Shown: in pieces, positions 1-7,277 of the stretch | How the letters are laid out: each line of letters opens with the position of its first letter | How positions within the stretch are numbered: position 1 is the first letter of the stretch | Source of the DNA: CAG-533 sp963645165 | GTDB lineage: Bacteria; Bacillota_I; Bacilli_A; RF39; UBA660 | Length of the DNA: 16,658 nt | Assembly: GCA_963645165.1 (NCBI GenBank) | Contig: CAVIQT010000084.1 | Coordinates: 1-16,658, forward strand | Direction: 5' to 3' | Notes under the pieces: model-generated | The model's input: only the letters and a program-made list of their open reading frames with translations | Database searches by the model: none | Told to the model about the DNA's origin: nothing | Translations under genes and position numbers: made by a program

Positions 1-35
1 ACTTATAACTTTGCAAGTATTTTTTTGCATTTTTG

Positions 36-803
36 TTAATTTTCTTCTGTTATTAATTCTTTAACATATAATATCTTTAAATCTTGTTTGTTTATTTCAT
101 TTAAAATAAGTTTAATATTATCTAAAGATACATTACTATTAATAAATATAATATCTCCACTATTTATATTATTTAAAGTATTCATAATATTTTTACTAGC
201 ATCTACTTTATAATTAACAATATAATATTTATATTTATAACATTCATTTAACGGTGAATAGTCTTTTAAGCATAGTTTAACATTTTGTTTATTCTTTTTA
301 AGTAAACTATGTAAGTCAGAAAAATGTTCTTTTTCGCCATTTATATATTCCATATTATCTTTAATAGAAGTATTTAGATTAGCTAGGAGGGCATATTTTA
401 TATTATTTTCATTAAAATAATCTTCTATTAATTCATTATTATAAATTATAAATGATACTGCTCTTTTAGCGACATTTCCTTTAATAATTATTTTATCTTT
501 ATTATCTTCTAAAGATATTTCAGGTTTTATTAAATCATACTTTAAATATAATTCATTAAATGAACCAAATTCTTCCATTTTTAAAAAAGATTTATATTCA
601 TTAACTTCTTTGCCATTTATTCCAGGTATAATTGTATTATTTTCAATAATGGCATTAACTGCTTTTACATAGTAATTATCTTTTTTATCTAAGATGCTTT
701 TCATAATAGGATTTTTACTATCAACATAAATCATAACTCTATCAGTAAGATAAAAACTAAAAATAACTAAAATTATTGTAATAAAATATTTTATTTTATC
801 CAT
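36..803 (-). CDS. Membrane-anchored protein resembling a degenerate polysaccharide deacetylase
   Basis: The protein has 255 aa. Residues 5-22 form one hydrophobic segment, likely a signal anchor placing the rest outside the cell. The middle (IIPGINGKEVN, then SFLKM) resembles the conserved leader region of divergent polysaccharide-deacetylase-like proteins of Bacillota, and GNVAKRAVSFIIYN aligns with the strand where active NodB-fold enzymes carry the TFDDG motif. That aspartate pair and the HxxxH metal site are not visible, so I infer loss of catalysis or a binding role. The C-terminal SGDIIFIN stretch fits a late strand of the same fold. The ATG at 803 is preceded by AAAGGAGA at good spacing. 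It lies 56 bp downstream of the SSB gene with no terminator seen between, so the two may be cotranscribed. The family call rests on pattern memory only. Confidence 0.5.
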   Translation of the reverse strand: MDKIKYFITIILVIFSFYLTDRVMIYVDSKNPIMKSILDKKDNYYVKAVNAIIENNTIIPGINGKEVNEYKSFLKMEEFGSFNELYLKYDLIKPEISLEDNKDKIIIKGNVAKRAVSFIIYNNELIEDYFNENNIKYALLANLNTSIKDNMEYINGEKEHFSDLHSLLKKNKQNVKLCLKDYSPLNECYKYKYYIVNYKVDASKNIMNTLNNINSGDIIFINSNVSLDNIKLILNEINKQDLKILYVKELITEEN

Positions 804-859
804 AAGTCTCCTTTAATTCTCACTGATATATATTATTATTTTCTTTTTAAAATATACCT

Positions 860-1210
860 TTAATTTATTTCTTCTTGTTCTTTATCTTCTTTTTTATTTG
901 TTAAAAATACAACTTTTTCAACTATTACTTCTGTACTATATTTTTTCTCTTTATTATCATCTTCATAGACAGAACTTTTTAATTGTCCTCTTACAGCAAT
1001 TAAATCACCTTTTTTAACATATTCACATACTCTAGATGCGATTCCATCCCATAATACACATCTAATAAAATCAGCTTCATATATACCTTCAGCGTTTTTA
1101 TAACTTCTTTGTACGGCTAGAGTTATCCTAGAAACTTTTTTATTATTTTCAGTAGTAACTATTTCTGGGTCTTTTGTTAGTCTTCCAATTAAATTAACTA
1201 AATTATACAT
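860..1210 (-). CDS. ssb: Single-stranded DNA-binding protein, short form lacking the C-terminal tip
   Basis: A 116-aa OB-fold protein. It opens with MYNLVNLIGRLTKDPE, followed by KVSRITLAVQRSYK, ADFIRCVLWDGIA and KKGDLIAVRGQL, all in the usual SSB order. It should bind single-stranded DNA in the cytoplasm during replication, repair or DNA uptake. The OB fold reaches about residue 105; the remainder is a brief charged tail ending EEQEEIN-like residues. The long linker and the acidic DDxPF-type tip that recruits partner proteins are absent. The length matches B. subtilis SsbB (about 113 aa, competence-associated) better than essential SsbA (about 170 aa). The start at 1210 has AAAGGAGA upstream. 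A terminator at 1270-1300 separates it from sufB, so it is expressed from its own promoter; TTGATT-17-TAAAAA is a weak candidate. Confidence 0.9.
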   Translation of the reverse strand: MYNLVNLIGRLTKDPEIVTTENNKKVSRITLAVQRSYKNAEGIYEADFIRCVLWDGIASRVCEYVKKGDLIAVRGQLKSSVYEDDNKEKKYSTEVIVEKVVFLTNKKEDKEQEEIN

Positions 1211-1269
1211 AATTTCTCCTTTCTTTTATCTTTTTATCATTAAATAAAAATTAAATCAAAGAAGGAAAA

Positions 1270-1300
1270 TTTAAAAACTAGCCTAAATAATGACTAGTTT
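1270..1300 (-). terminator. Rho-independent terminator after sufB
   Basis: On the minus strand AAACTAGTC pairs with GGCTAGTTT (9 pairs, one G-U) around an 8-nt loop, followed by a T-rich tract. It lies about 60 bp past the sufB stop and upstream of the ssb start. Confidence 0.75.
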
Positions 1301-1361
1301 CTTTAAATCTAATATATACTTTTTTAAAATTTATAAGGCATATTTATAAATTTAATATAAA

Positions 1362-2648
1362 TTAATTATTTCTTAATAATCTATTTAATTCAACAGCATA
1401 TTCTAGAGGAAGTTCTTTTTTAAAGTCAGAAATAAATCCTAGAATAACTAATTCTTTAGCACGCTCTTCATTTAAGCCTTTACTCATTAAATAAAATAGT
1501 TTTTCAGCACTTAATTTAGATACAGTTGCTTCATGTTCTAGAGTACTACTATCATTTAGAACTATATTTTTAGGAATTGTATCGCTTTTAGATATATTAT
1601 CCATTAAGATAGTATCACATTTTAATGTAGACTTACTAAATATTGCTTCTTTTGAGATTTTAATTGTACCTCTATAGTTAGCGCTTCCTCCATTTTCAGC
1701 AATACTTTTAGATATAATATTACTGTTAGTATGTTTACCTAGGTGAATCATTTTAGCACCTGCATCTAATATTTGACCTTTTTTAGCATAAGCAATACTT
1801 AAAGAACTTGATGATGAATAATCACCTTTTAATATACTAGATGGATATTTCATAGTTATATAGCTACCAATATTACCATCTAACCACTGCATATAACCAT
1901 GTTCATCTACTGTACTTCTTTTAGTAACTAAATTATATACGTCAATACTCCAATTTTGAATAGTACTATATTTACATTTAGCTCTTTTACCAACGTATAT
2001 TTCTACAACTCCAGCATGAAGAGAGTTTTGAGAATAACTTGTAGCGGTGCATCCTTCAATATAGGATAGTTCGGCATCATCATCTACTATAATTATTGTT
2101 CTTTCAAATTGTCCCATTAATTCACTAGATATTCTAAAATAACTTTGAAGGGGTCTATCTAATTTAACTCCTTTAGGAATATAGATAAATGAGCCACCAC
2201 TCCATAATGCTCCATTTAAGGCAGTAAATTTATTTTCATCATATTTAACTAAGTTATTAAAATATTTTTTAAACATTTCAGGATACTGTTTTAAAGCTTC
2301 ATCAGTAGATAAAAAGATAATACCATCTTCACTTTTCATTTTATGATAAAATACTTCACTTTCAATTTGGTTAGATACTCCACAAAGGTAAGTTTTTTCA
2401 GCATCTATTACGCCTAATTTTTTAAATGTATCTTTAACAGTCTTATCTACATTATCCCAGTTATCAGTTAGTTTTCCGACCTTTTTATAATAATTAAGTG
2501 ATTCAAAATCAATATTTAATTCAGGGCCAAAAGTAGGATTATCTAATTCTAAGAATTTTTTAAAAGATTTAAGTCTAAAGTCTAGCATCCACTTTGGTTC
2601 TTTTTTTAATTTAGAAATTTTGGTTATATAATCTTCATTTAATTTCAT
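1362..2648 (-). CDS. sufB: Fe-S cluster scaffold protein SufB
   Basis: SufB forms the SufBCD scaffold on which Fe-S clusters are built before transfer to apoproteins. The 428-aa product has the N-terminal KKEPKWMLDFRLKSFKKF helix, then WSGGSFIYIPKGVKLDRPLQ, YIEGCTATSY, HAGVVEIYV, QNWSIDVYNLVTKR, SSSSSLSIA and the C-terminal SDTIPKNIVLND...LEHEATVSKL region, all hallmark SufB blocks. An upstream in-frame TTG at 2663 is possible, but ATG 2648 is preferred because AGGTG lies at proper spacing. In many Bacillota sufB ends a sufCDSUB operon. Here the gene upstream is a peptidase closed by its own terminator and the gene downstream is ssb, so sufB appears monocistronic and separated from any other suf genes. 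Confidence 0.95.
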   Translation of the reverse strand: MKLNEDYITKISKLKKEPKWMLDFRLKSFKKFLELDNPTFGPELNIDFESLNYYKKVGKLTDNWDNVDKTVKDTFKKLGVIDAEKTYLCGVSNQIESEVFYHKMKSEDGIIFLSTDEALKQYPEMFKKYFNNLVKYDENKFTALNGALWSGGSFIYIPKGVKLDRPLQSYFRISSELMGQFERTIIIVDDDAELSYIEGCTATSYSQNSLHAGVVEIYVGKRAKCKYSTIQNWSIDVYNLVTKRSTVDEHGYMQWLDGNIGSYITMKYPSSILKGDYSSSSSLSIAYAKKGQILDAGAKMIHLGKHTNSNIISKSIAENGGSANYRGTIKISKEAIFSKSTLKCDTILMDNISKSDTIPKNIVLNDSSTLEHEATVSKLSAEKLFYLMSKGLNEERAKELVILGFISDFKKELPLEYAVELNRLLRNN

Positions 2649-2665
2649 TAAAAACACCTGCAAAT

Positions 2666-2671
2666 ATTATA
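2666..2671 (-). promoter_or_regulatory. -10 box of the sufB promoter
   Basis: A perfect TATAAT lies 18 bp upstream of the sufB start, directly after the terminator of the preceding gene. No convincing -35 is present; the position 17 bp upstream is a T-run. The isolated location supports sufB having its own promoter. Confidence 0.4.
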
Positions 2672-2686
2672 AAACAGTTTTTTTCT

Positions 2687-2718
2687 AAAAAAAAGACTAG
2701 AAATTTATAAATCTAATC
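2687..2718 (-). terminator. Rho-independent terminator overlapping the peptidase stop codon
   Basis: Minus strand GATTAGA (2718-2712) pairs with TCTAGTC (2701-2695), with one T-G pair, around an AT-rich loop, followed by eight T. The stop codon of the HELSH protein lies in the loop. Confidence 0.75.
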
Positions 2719-3748
2719 TATAATCATCTTTTAGAGTATCTATAATAGGTAGGATATTTTCTTCTATATAATATTTTATAAAGGGAAGTAATTCATTAAT
2801 ATTTAAAGTTTTAAGACCTATCTTTTGATAGAAGTCTTTAAAATACATGATGTTATTTAGGTTTTCTCTTAAGTCTTTTATTATCTTTATATCTTTAGTT
2901 TTTTTGTAATTATATAGTAAATAAAAGCATAAAATCATAGCGAGCATATAATCTATTTCTTTTACTATATTATATAAGTTATCTTTATTAAGTATTTTTA
3001 TAAATCTATCTAGATGTCCATCGTAATAGTCTATTTTAGCTTTAGTTAGAATAGTACTTTCTTTAGATATGTCTCCACATATAGAATAAGTATATAAAAA
3101 TGGTAAGATAGTACAGTAGGAGTTAATTGTTCTTTTAAACATAGTAAACATATAAAGTAAATATATATCCATTTCTTCTTTGTGAGTTTCTTTTAAGTCT
3201 TCAATTAGTAAAAATTCTTCGGTATAAGCAATTGTTTCAGTAAAATAGTATCTTACACTGGTTTGGGGATTAGATGTATCAAGATTGCGCATATGGCTTA
3301 GTTCATGTACCATAACTAGACTATCAAAAATATAGCCAGTATTAGGAATGGAAATATAAGGTGTTCCATTAGGATAACTAGCAGATAAGCCATATATATA
3401 GGGTCTATATCTTTTTTCTTTTGATATATCTATTACATAGTTATTGTTATTAGCAGTGATTTGTCCTTTATTAATTAGATCATCAATGTTTCCTTTTAAA
3501 CCATTTTTTGTTAAGTAGTTTTTTACGATGTCCATTCTTTCTTTGATATTATAGATAGGAAGTTTAGGTAGTAATTTATCTACACTCGCATGATCTGGAA
3601 TATCTTCAAAAATATCGATTAATTCATCTGCTAGATTCATAAAGATTTTTAAGTTATCATTAAAAAAATCATCATCATCATAGTATACGAATAAATCATT
3701 TAAGTAATTATTAATTTGTCTCATATTATCTTTAGAAAATTTTTGCAT
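2705..3748 (-). CDS. Putative zinc metallopeptidase with HELSH motif
   Basis: A 347-aa protein with MVHELSHMRNLD at about residues 146-157, a gluzincin-type HExxH zinc site, followed about 20 residues later by YYFTETIAYTEEF, whose glutamate could be the third zinc ligand. This spacing is seen in M3/oligoendopeptidase-like enzymes, but the overall sequence is not one I can assign to a named family. No signal peptide or obvious membrane anchor is seen, so it is probably cytoplasmic. An open frame extends upstream to 3814, but ATG 3748 is chosen because AAAGAGGTG sits just before it; the upstream part overlaps a promoter and a repeat. It is monocistronic, with a promoter at 3768-3798 and a terminator at its stop codon. 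Substrate unknown. Confidence 0.7.
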   Translation of the reverse strand: MQKFSKDNMRQINNYLNDLFVYYDDDDFFNDNLKIFMNLADELIDIFEDIPDHASVDKLLPKLPIYNIKERMDIVKNYLTKNGLKGNIDDLINKGQITANNNNYVIDISKEKRYRPYIYGLSASYPNGTPYISIPNTGYIFDSLVMVHELSHMRNLDTSNPQTSVRYYFTETIAYTEEFLLIEDLKETHKEEMDIYLLYMFTMFKRTINSYCTILPFLYTYSICGDISKESTILTKAKIDYYDGHLDRFIKILNKDNLYNIVKEIDYMLAMILCFYLLYNYKKTKDIKIIKDLRENLNNIMYFKDFYQKIGLKTLNINELLPFIKYYIEENILPIIDTLKDDYRLDL

Positions 3749-3767
3749 AAGACACCTCTTTAAAGTA

Positions 3768-3798
3768 AGTATAGCATATATGGGTAGATAACAGGCAA
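3768..3798 (-). promoter_or_regulatory. Promoter of the HELSH peptidase gene
   Basis: An extended -10, TGCTATACT (3776-3768), lies 20 bp upstream of the chosen start. The best -35 is TTGCCT at 3798-3793 with 19-bp spacing, and it lies inside the 40-bp dispersed repeat. The extended -10 probably compensates for the long spacing. Confidence 0.45.
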
Positions 3799-3829
3799 TT
3801 TTCACAAGTTTCATTGTGTATTTTTCAAA
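3790..3829. repeat. Dispersed about 40-bp repeat, copy 1
   Basis: The plus strand begins AACAGGCAATTTTCACA and continues TTCATTGTGTATTTTTCA. It matches the copy at 7311-7350 at about 34 of 39 positions. This copy lies outside the recombinase element, between spoVS and the peptidase gene, and supplies the -35-like TTGCCT of the latter on the minus strand. Confidence 0.7.
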
Positions 3830-3873
3830 TTGATACTTTATTTAATTTTTTTGGAGTTATTAAAATTCATAAT

Positions 3874-3894
3874 AAAAAGGCTTATGCAGCCTTT
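3874..3894 (-). terminator. spoVS terminator
   Basis: Minus strand AAAGGCT (3894-3888), a 5-nt loop and AGCCTTT (3882-3876) followed by a T-run. The spoVS stop codon is embedded in the hairpin. Confidence 0.75.
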
Positions 3895-3992
3895 ACTATT
3901 AATTTAATTGCAGTTTTTTCAGCACCTTCAATTATAATATCAGAAAATGCTGGAATAACTACTAAATTCTTACCACTGGGAGCAACAAATCC
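3882..3992 (-). pseudogene. spoVS: 3' fragment of interrupted spoVS (codons 51-86)
   Basis: Read on the minus strand from the attR core, this gives G, FVAPSGKNLVVIPAFSDI, then IIEGAEKTAIKLIVKAA and stop: the C-terminal 36 residues of SpoVS, a small protein required for normal spore coat and engulfment progress in Bacillus. The fragment has no start codon or RBS of its own. It joins in frame with the 5' fragment at 7462-7629 to give an 86-residue protein, the normal family length, with no frameshift or substitution at the joint. It is therefore an intact exon-like half that excision would restore, and not a decayed relic. Its first 23 bp overlap the end of the recombinase gene in another frame. 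Confidence 0.93.
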
Positions 3993-5646
3993 TCTCGTTA
4001 CTCTTAAAAAGTAGAGTTAACCATTTTAAGGGTAAATTATACCTTTTGTCTCCCTCAATTTTTAACTGACAATGAAGAACTGCTTTTTTACCTTTAGTAT
4101 TAGTATGATTAGTTTCAACTATTATTTTTTCAAATAAAGAAGAAACAATTGAAAGTACACTATCATCATTTTTTATAGTAATACTCTCTATGACATTTCT
4201 TAATGATTGCACATTTTCAAATGATGTTTTAGCATTTTCTTCAAGTGCAACTATTTTGTCAAAGGCTTCATTTAAAGCATTTATTTTAGAGTTAAATTTA
4301 TTTCTAAATTCAGCAAACTCCTCTGATGAAATTTCATTACTACTTCTCATCATAAATAAGTTATCTTTTTGTTTTTCTACCTCAATAATTTGTTTACTTA
4401 TTTTTGATTTTTCGTTTTGATAATCAGCTATATGACTTGCTTCATTTAATAAAGTATTTATTTCTTTTAAAATACTTTCCTTATCATCAATAATATTTTT
4501 TATTATTGGTCTAAATGCCTGTACAAGTTCATCTTCATATAGAAGTGGAGAATTACAACCATTAGATTTTACCTTACCGTTTCTTCTATAAGTATCACAA
4601 CCCCAATAAATTCTCTTACCATTTTTTAATTTCCAATTACCCCTTATATAAGTACAACCATCATGAGAACACTCTAGTTTTCCAGATAAAGGGAATCTTC
4701 CATTATAAACACTCTTATCTAAAGCTGAATGTTTTTTTCCTCTAGCATCTATTTTTTTATTTGCTTGATTCCAAAGTTCTTCATCAACTATTTGTGGAAC
4801 ATTTTCATTATCTCTATATAATATCCACTCATCTTTTGAATGAAGTTTTCTTTTCTTTGTCCTAAAGTCAATTGTTTCTCCCTTATTAGCACAATAGTAT
4901 CCTTTATATTTAGGATTTCTAATTATATTTCTAATATTAGATGCATGAATTGGATTACCTTTACTATTAGTATATCCATATTCTTCAAATAACTTATGAC
5001 TTAATTTTGTTGTGCCAATATTGTCATAAACATATAACTCATAGATTTTTTTAATTATTTCTGCCTCTTCAGGAACAATAACAAGTTTCCCATTATCTTT
5101 TTTATAGCCTAATATGTTACTACTACCACTAACTCTTCCTTTTTCAACACTTCTTTTATTGCCAAACTTTACCCTTTCAGATAATTTTCTTAATTCTTCT
5201 TGGGCTAAACTAGACATTATAGTTAATCTTAGTTCAGCATCTGTATCTAAGGTATTTATATTATCTGTTTCAAAAAACACTCCTATACCATATAACAATA
5301 GTTCTCTTGTATACTGTATACTATCCAAAGTATCTCTTGCAAATCTTGAAACTTCTTTAGTTAAAATGAAATCAAAACATCCCATTTTTGCATCTCTTAT
5401 CATTCTTAAAAAGTCATCTCTCTTTTTAACTGATGCTCCAGAAATTCCTTCATCTACATAACCTTTAACAAAAGTCCAGTTGGTAACTGATTTAATTAGA
5501 TTCTCGTAATACATAACTTGACTATCTAAAGAATTTAATTGCTGTTCTAACTCTGTAGAAACTCTTGCATAATATGTAACTCTAAGCGGCAAATCATATA
5601 TAGTTTTTCCTTGACTTAGCATACTCCTTAATTTGAGTATATCCAT
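3970..5646 (-). CDS. Large serine recombinase (integrase/excisionase of the spoVS element)
   Basis: A 558-aa site-specific recombinase. The resolvase catalytic domain spans about residues 22-165, with YYARVSTELEQQ (nucleophile Ser30) and EVSRFARDTLDS (arginines 101 and 104). A Recombinase DNA-binding domain covers about 175-300. A zinc ribbon has Cys326, Cys331, Cys350 and Cys364. A coiled coil runs over about 385-480, and a C-terminal tail follows. This is the architecture of phiC31/SpoIVCA-type enzymes that integrate and excise DNA between attP and attB. ATG 5646 follows AGGAGG. The last six residues (ICCSQW) are encoded by spoVS DNA beyond the attR core. In the excised circle the frame would instead end in SRHSINSVYEIK, giving 564 aa. 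Transcribed with the SHOCT-like gene just upstream. Confidence 0.96.
   Translation of the reverse strand: MDILKLRSMLSQGKTIYDLPLRVTYYARVSTELEQQLNSLDSQVMYYENLIKSVTNWTFVKGYVDEGISGASVKKRDDFLRMIRDAKMGCFDFILTKEVSRFARDTLDSIQYTRELLLYGIGVFFETDNINTLDTDAELRLTIMSSLAQEELRKLSERVKFGNKRSVEKGRVSGSSNILGYKKDNGKLVIVPEEAEIIKKIYELYVYDNIGTTKLSHKLFEEYGYTNSKGNPIHASNIRNIIRNPKYKGYYCANKGETIDFRTKKRKLHSKDEWILYRDNENVPQIVDEELWNQANKKIDARGKKHSALDKSVYNGRFPLSGKLECSHDGCTYIRGNWKLKNGKRIYWGCDTYRRNGKVKSNGCNSPLLYEDELVQAFRPIIKNIIDDKESILKEINTLLNEASHIADYQNEKSKISKQIIEVEKQKDNLFMMRSSNEISSEEFAEFRNKFNSKINALNEAFDKIVALEENAKTSFENVQSLRNVIESITIKNDDSVLSIVSSLFEKIIVETNHTNTKGKKAVLHCQLKIEGDKRYNLPLKWLTLLFKSNERICCSQW
3980..4003 (-). other. attR: element/spoVS junction
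   Basis: The minus strand reads GAGTAACGAGA, then GG (3992-3991), then ATTTGTTGCTC. The left half comes from the element and the right half is spoVS codons 52-54. The GG is the only stretch that makes both the spoVS reading frame and the attP symmetry work, so it is the inferred crossover dinucleotide (the identity with attL extends over AGAGG). Confidence 0.8.
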
Positions 5647-5717
5647 TATACTTTGCCTCCTAATACAATCAATTTTTCAAAAACATTAATTACCTTATTA
5701 CTTTTAATATAAACCAT
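5646..5717 (-). CDS. Possible 23-aa leader ORF coupled to the recombinase
   Basis: ATG 5717 opens a frame MVYIKSNKVINVFEKLIVLG and ends in a TAATG overlap with the recombinase start, a layout typical of translational coupling. AAAGGAG lies immediately before the ATG, which is too close for normal initiation, so expression is doubtful. It may instead be only the spacer carrying the recombinase RBS. Confidence 0.3.
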   Translation of the reverse strand: MVYIKSNKVINVFEKLIVLGGKV

Positions 5718-5725
5718 CTCCTTTG

Positions 5726-5911
5726 TTATAAAACTATATCAATACTTGCTCTTATAAGTCCTTTAGGAACTATATACATTTCTAGTTTTTTTTCTAATTT
5801 ATTTTTTACATATTCATATTCTTTTAAACCTATCTTTTCATTTTTATATAATTCTTTAACAATTGCTAGTTCTAGATAAGTTCTTGCTTTAATAATAGAT
5901 GATTCATTCAT
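5726..5911 (-). CDS. Small SHOCT-like protein upstream of the recombinase
   Basis: A 61-aa protein, charged and mostly helical. The block ELYKNEKIGLKEYEYVKNKL (residues 20-39) has the short C-terminal SHOCT pattern: helix, Gly at a turn, then E-Y and K-L-L-type helix. SHOCT motifs often accompany multimerisation or nucleic-acid associated proteins. Small proteins of this kind are often encoded next to serine recombinases on mobile elements. By size and position it is a candidate recombination directionality factor or regulator; compare SprB, the 58-aa factor of SP-beta. That role is inference, not homology. Start ATG 5911 is preceded by GGGAGG. A terminator separates it from the ATPase gene, and two palindromic boxes lie directly upstream. 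It lies 79 bp from the recombinase start. Confidence 0.75.
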   Translation of the reverse strand: MNESSIIKARTYLELAIVKELYKNEKIGLKEYEYVKNKLEKKLEMYIVPKGLIRASIDIVL

Positions 5912-5924
5912 AAGTTTCCTCCCG

Positions 5925-5947
5925 TTATAATTATACTTATAATTATA
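5925..5947. repeat. Tandem TTATAATTATA palindromes
   Basis: TTATAATTATA occurs twice, at 5925-5935 and 5937-5947, and each contains the perfect palindrome TATAATTATA. They are 12 bp apart, about one helical turn, and sit between a terminator and the RBS of the SHOCT-like gene. They contain -10-like TATAAT on both strands. They could be a promoter and operator for the SHOCT/recombinase unit, though AT-rich sequence makes chance palindromes more likely. Confidence 0.45.
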
Positions 5948-5971
5948 AAAAAAAGAACCAAAGGTTCTTTT
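5946..5971 (-). terminator. Terminator of the DUF4143 ATPase gene
   Basis: Minus strand AAAGAACC, TTT loop, GGTTCTTT, then a T-run. It overlaps the ATPase stop codon at 5972-5970 and insulates the SHOCT/recombinase genes from read-through. Confidence 0.85.
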
Positions 5972-7253
5972 AAGGTTTTAATGCTGTTATTGGTACAACA
6001 TACACTCCATCATTTCTTTTATATGCATAATCTATCATTCCACAAACTACACATAAAAATGCAGGAGGAGTTACACAACTATTTTTAAATTGTAATAAAT
6101 TCTTACTTGCTTCATCAATAGATCCAACACCTAATTTTATTTCTATAGCGCCAAATGTACCATCTCTTAATTCAACAATCGCGTCCACTTCAAAACCAGT
6201 ATTATTCTCATGATAATGATAAATCATTCCACCTAAGTGTTCTATATAAATTCTTAAATCTCTTACCACTAATGCTTCAAACATAAAACCAAATAAATTT
6301 AAATCTTTCATTAAATGTTCTTGCCTAAGTCCTAATAAAGAACATGCCAAAGAAGGGTCAATAAAATGTCTTTTAGTACTTTTACCAACACGAATACTCG
6401 ATCTTATTTTTTCAGAAAATGGAAGTTGATTTTTAATCATATGAATATTTTCTAGTACTGACAAATAATCAGATACAGTATTTCTATTTATAGAATATTC
6501 ATCATCATTATTATATTCGAAAATATCACTTATAAGTTTTTCATTAGTAACCAAAGTAGATTCATTTCTTGCTAAAGATTTCATAAGCATTTTCATTTTA
6601 TTTTTATCTCTAAAAACTCCATCATAAAAAATGTCATGATCAAGAACATCAGTAATATAACTTTCTGGTAATCTATAATAATTTTTAGCATCAAACTCTA
6701 AACTAGCAGGCCATCCACCTCTTATAATTAAATCAGCAAATTTTTCCAAAGTTGGCTTTTCTTTTAAATTAACATTAATATTTTCATTATTAAATAAGGA
6801 ATTTAAAGAAACTACACCCGAAGAATCACCTGATTCATATAAGGACATTGTATACATATTTAATTTATATATTCTTCCAGCACCTGAATGAAAAATATCC
6901 ATTTGATTTGCAGGAACTGAAGATCCACTTAAAATAAATTTCCCTTTTTTACCATCCTCATCACATTTAGTTCTAACATCATCCCATATTTGAGCGATTG
7001 ATTGCCATTCATCTAATAATTCAGGATAATTACCAGTATAAATTAAATTTCTATCAATTAATGCCTTTTGATAATCAGAATTAGGATTATCAGATTTAGT
7101 TAATAAAACAGATGAATTTGCATGATTTAAAGCAGTCCATGTTTTACCACAATATTTTGGTCCCTCTATACTTATTGCACCAAACATAGTAAGTAATTCT
7201 TCTATTTCTTCATCTATTAGTCTTTTTGTATATCCTTTTCTTGTAAGTGCCAT
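5970..7253 (-). CDS. AAA ATPase with C-terminal DUF4143 domain
   Basis: A 427-aa protein. Walker A is GPKYCGKT (residues 31-38), Walker B is ELLDEW (D81/E82) and the sensor-like FILSGSS is at 106-112. A winged-helix-like middle follows, then a C-terminal DUF4143 region from about residue 322 (GFMFEALVVRDLRIY) with FEVDAIVE (D357) and AIEIK (E371, K373). The last two fit the D...ExK pattern of the PD-(D/E)XK nuclease fold. These ATPases are abundant in gut bacteria and archaea, often in many copies, and their function is not established; defence or mobile-element roles have been discussed. Here it is cargo of the spoVS element. ATG 7253 follows GAGGCGG. Own promoter (7278-7306) and own terminator, so it is a separate transcription unit. 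Confidence 0.9.
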   Translation of the reverse strand: MALTRKGYTKRLIDEEIEELLTMFGAISIEGPKYCGKTWTALNHANSSVLLTKSDNPNSDYQKALIDRNLIYTGNYPELLDEWQSIAQIWDDVRTKCDEDGKKGKFILSGSSVPANQMDIFHSGAGRIYKLNMYTMSLYESGDSSGVVSLNSLFNNENINVNLKEKPTLEKFADLIIRGGWPASLEFDAKNYYRLPESYITDVLDHDIFYDGVFRDKNKMKMLMKSLARNESTLVTNEKLISDIFEYNNDDEYSINRNTVSDYLSVLENIHMIKNQLPFSEKIRSSIRVGKSTKRHFIDPSLACSLLGLRQEHLMKDLNLFGFMFEALVVRDLRIYIEHLGGMIYHYHENNTGFEVDAIVELRDGTFGAIEIKLGVGSIDEASKNLLQFKNSCVTPPAFLCVVCGMIDYAYKRNDGVYVVPITALKP

Positions 7254-7277
7254 ATTACCGCCTCTTATTTCATATTA

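Noticed and set aside
2649..2663. Longer SufB from an in-frame TTG
   Set aside because: The first conserved residues follow ATG 2648, which has its own AGGTG.
3749..3814. A 22-residue N-terminal extension of the HELSH protein
   Set aside because: It overlaps the promoter and the dispersed repeat; the RBS supports 3748.
3814..4014. A 66-codon plus-strand open frame
   Set aside because: It is antisense to the spoVS 3' half and the recombinase end, has no RBS, and is explained by the minus-strand coding.
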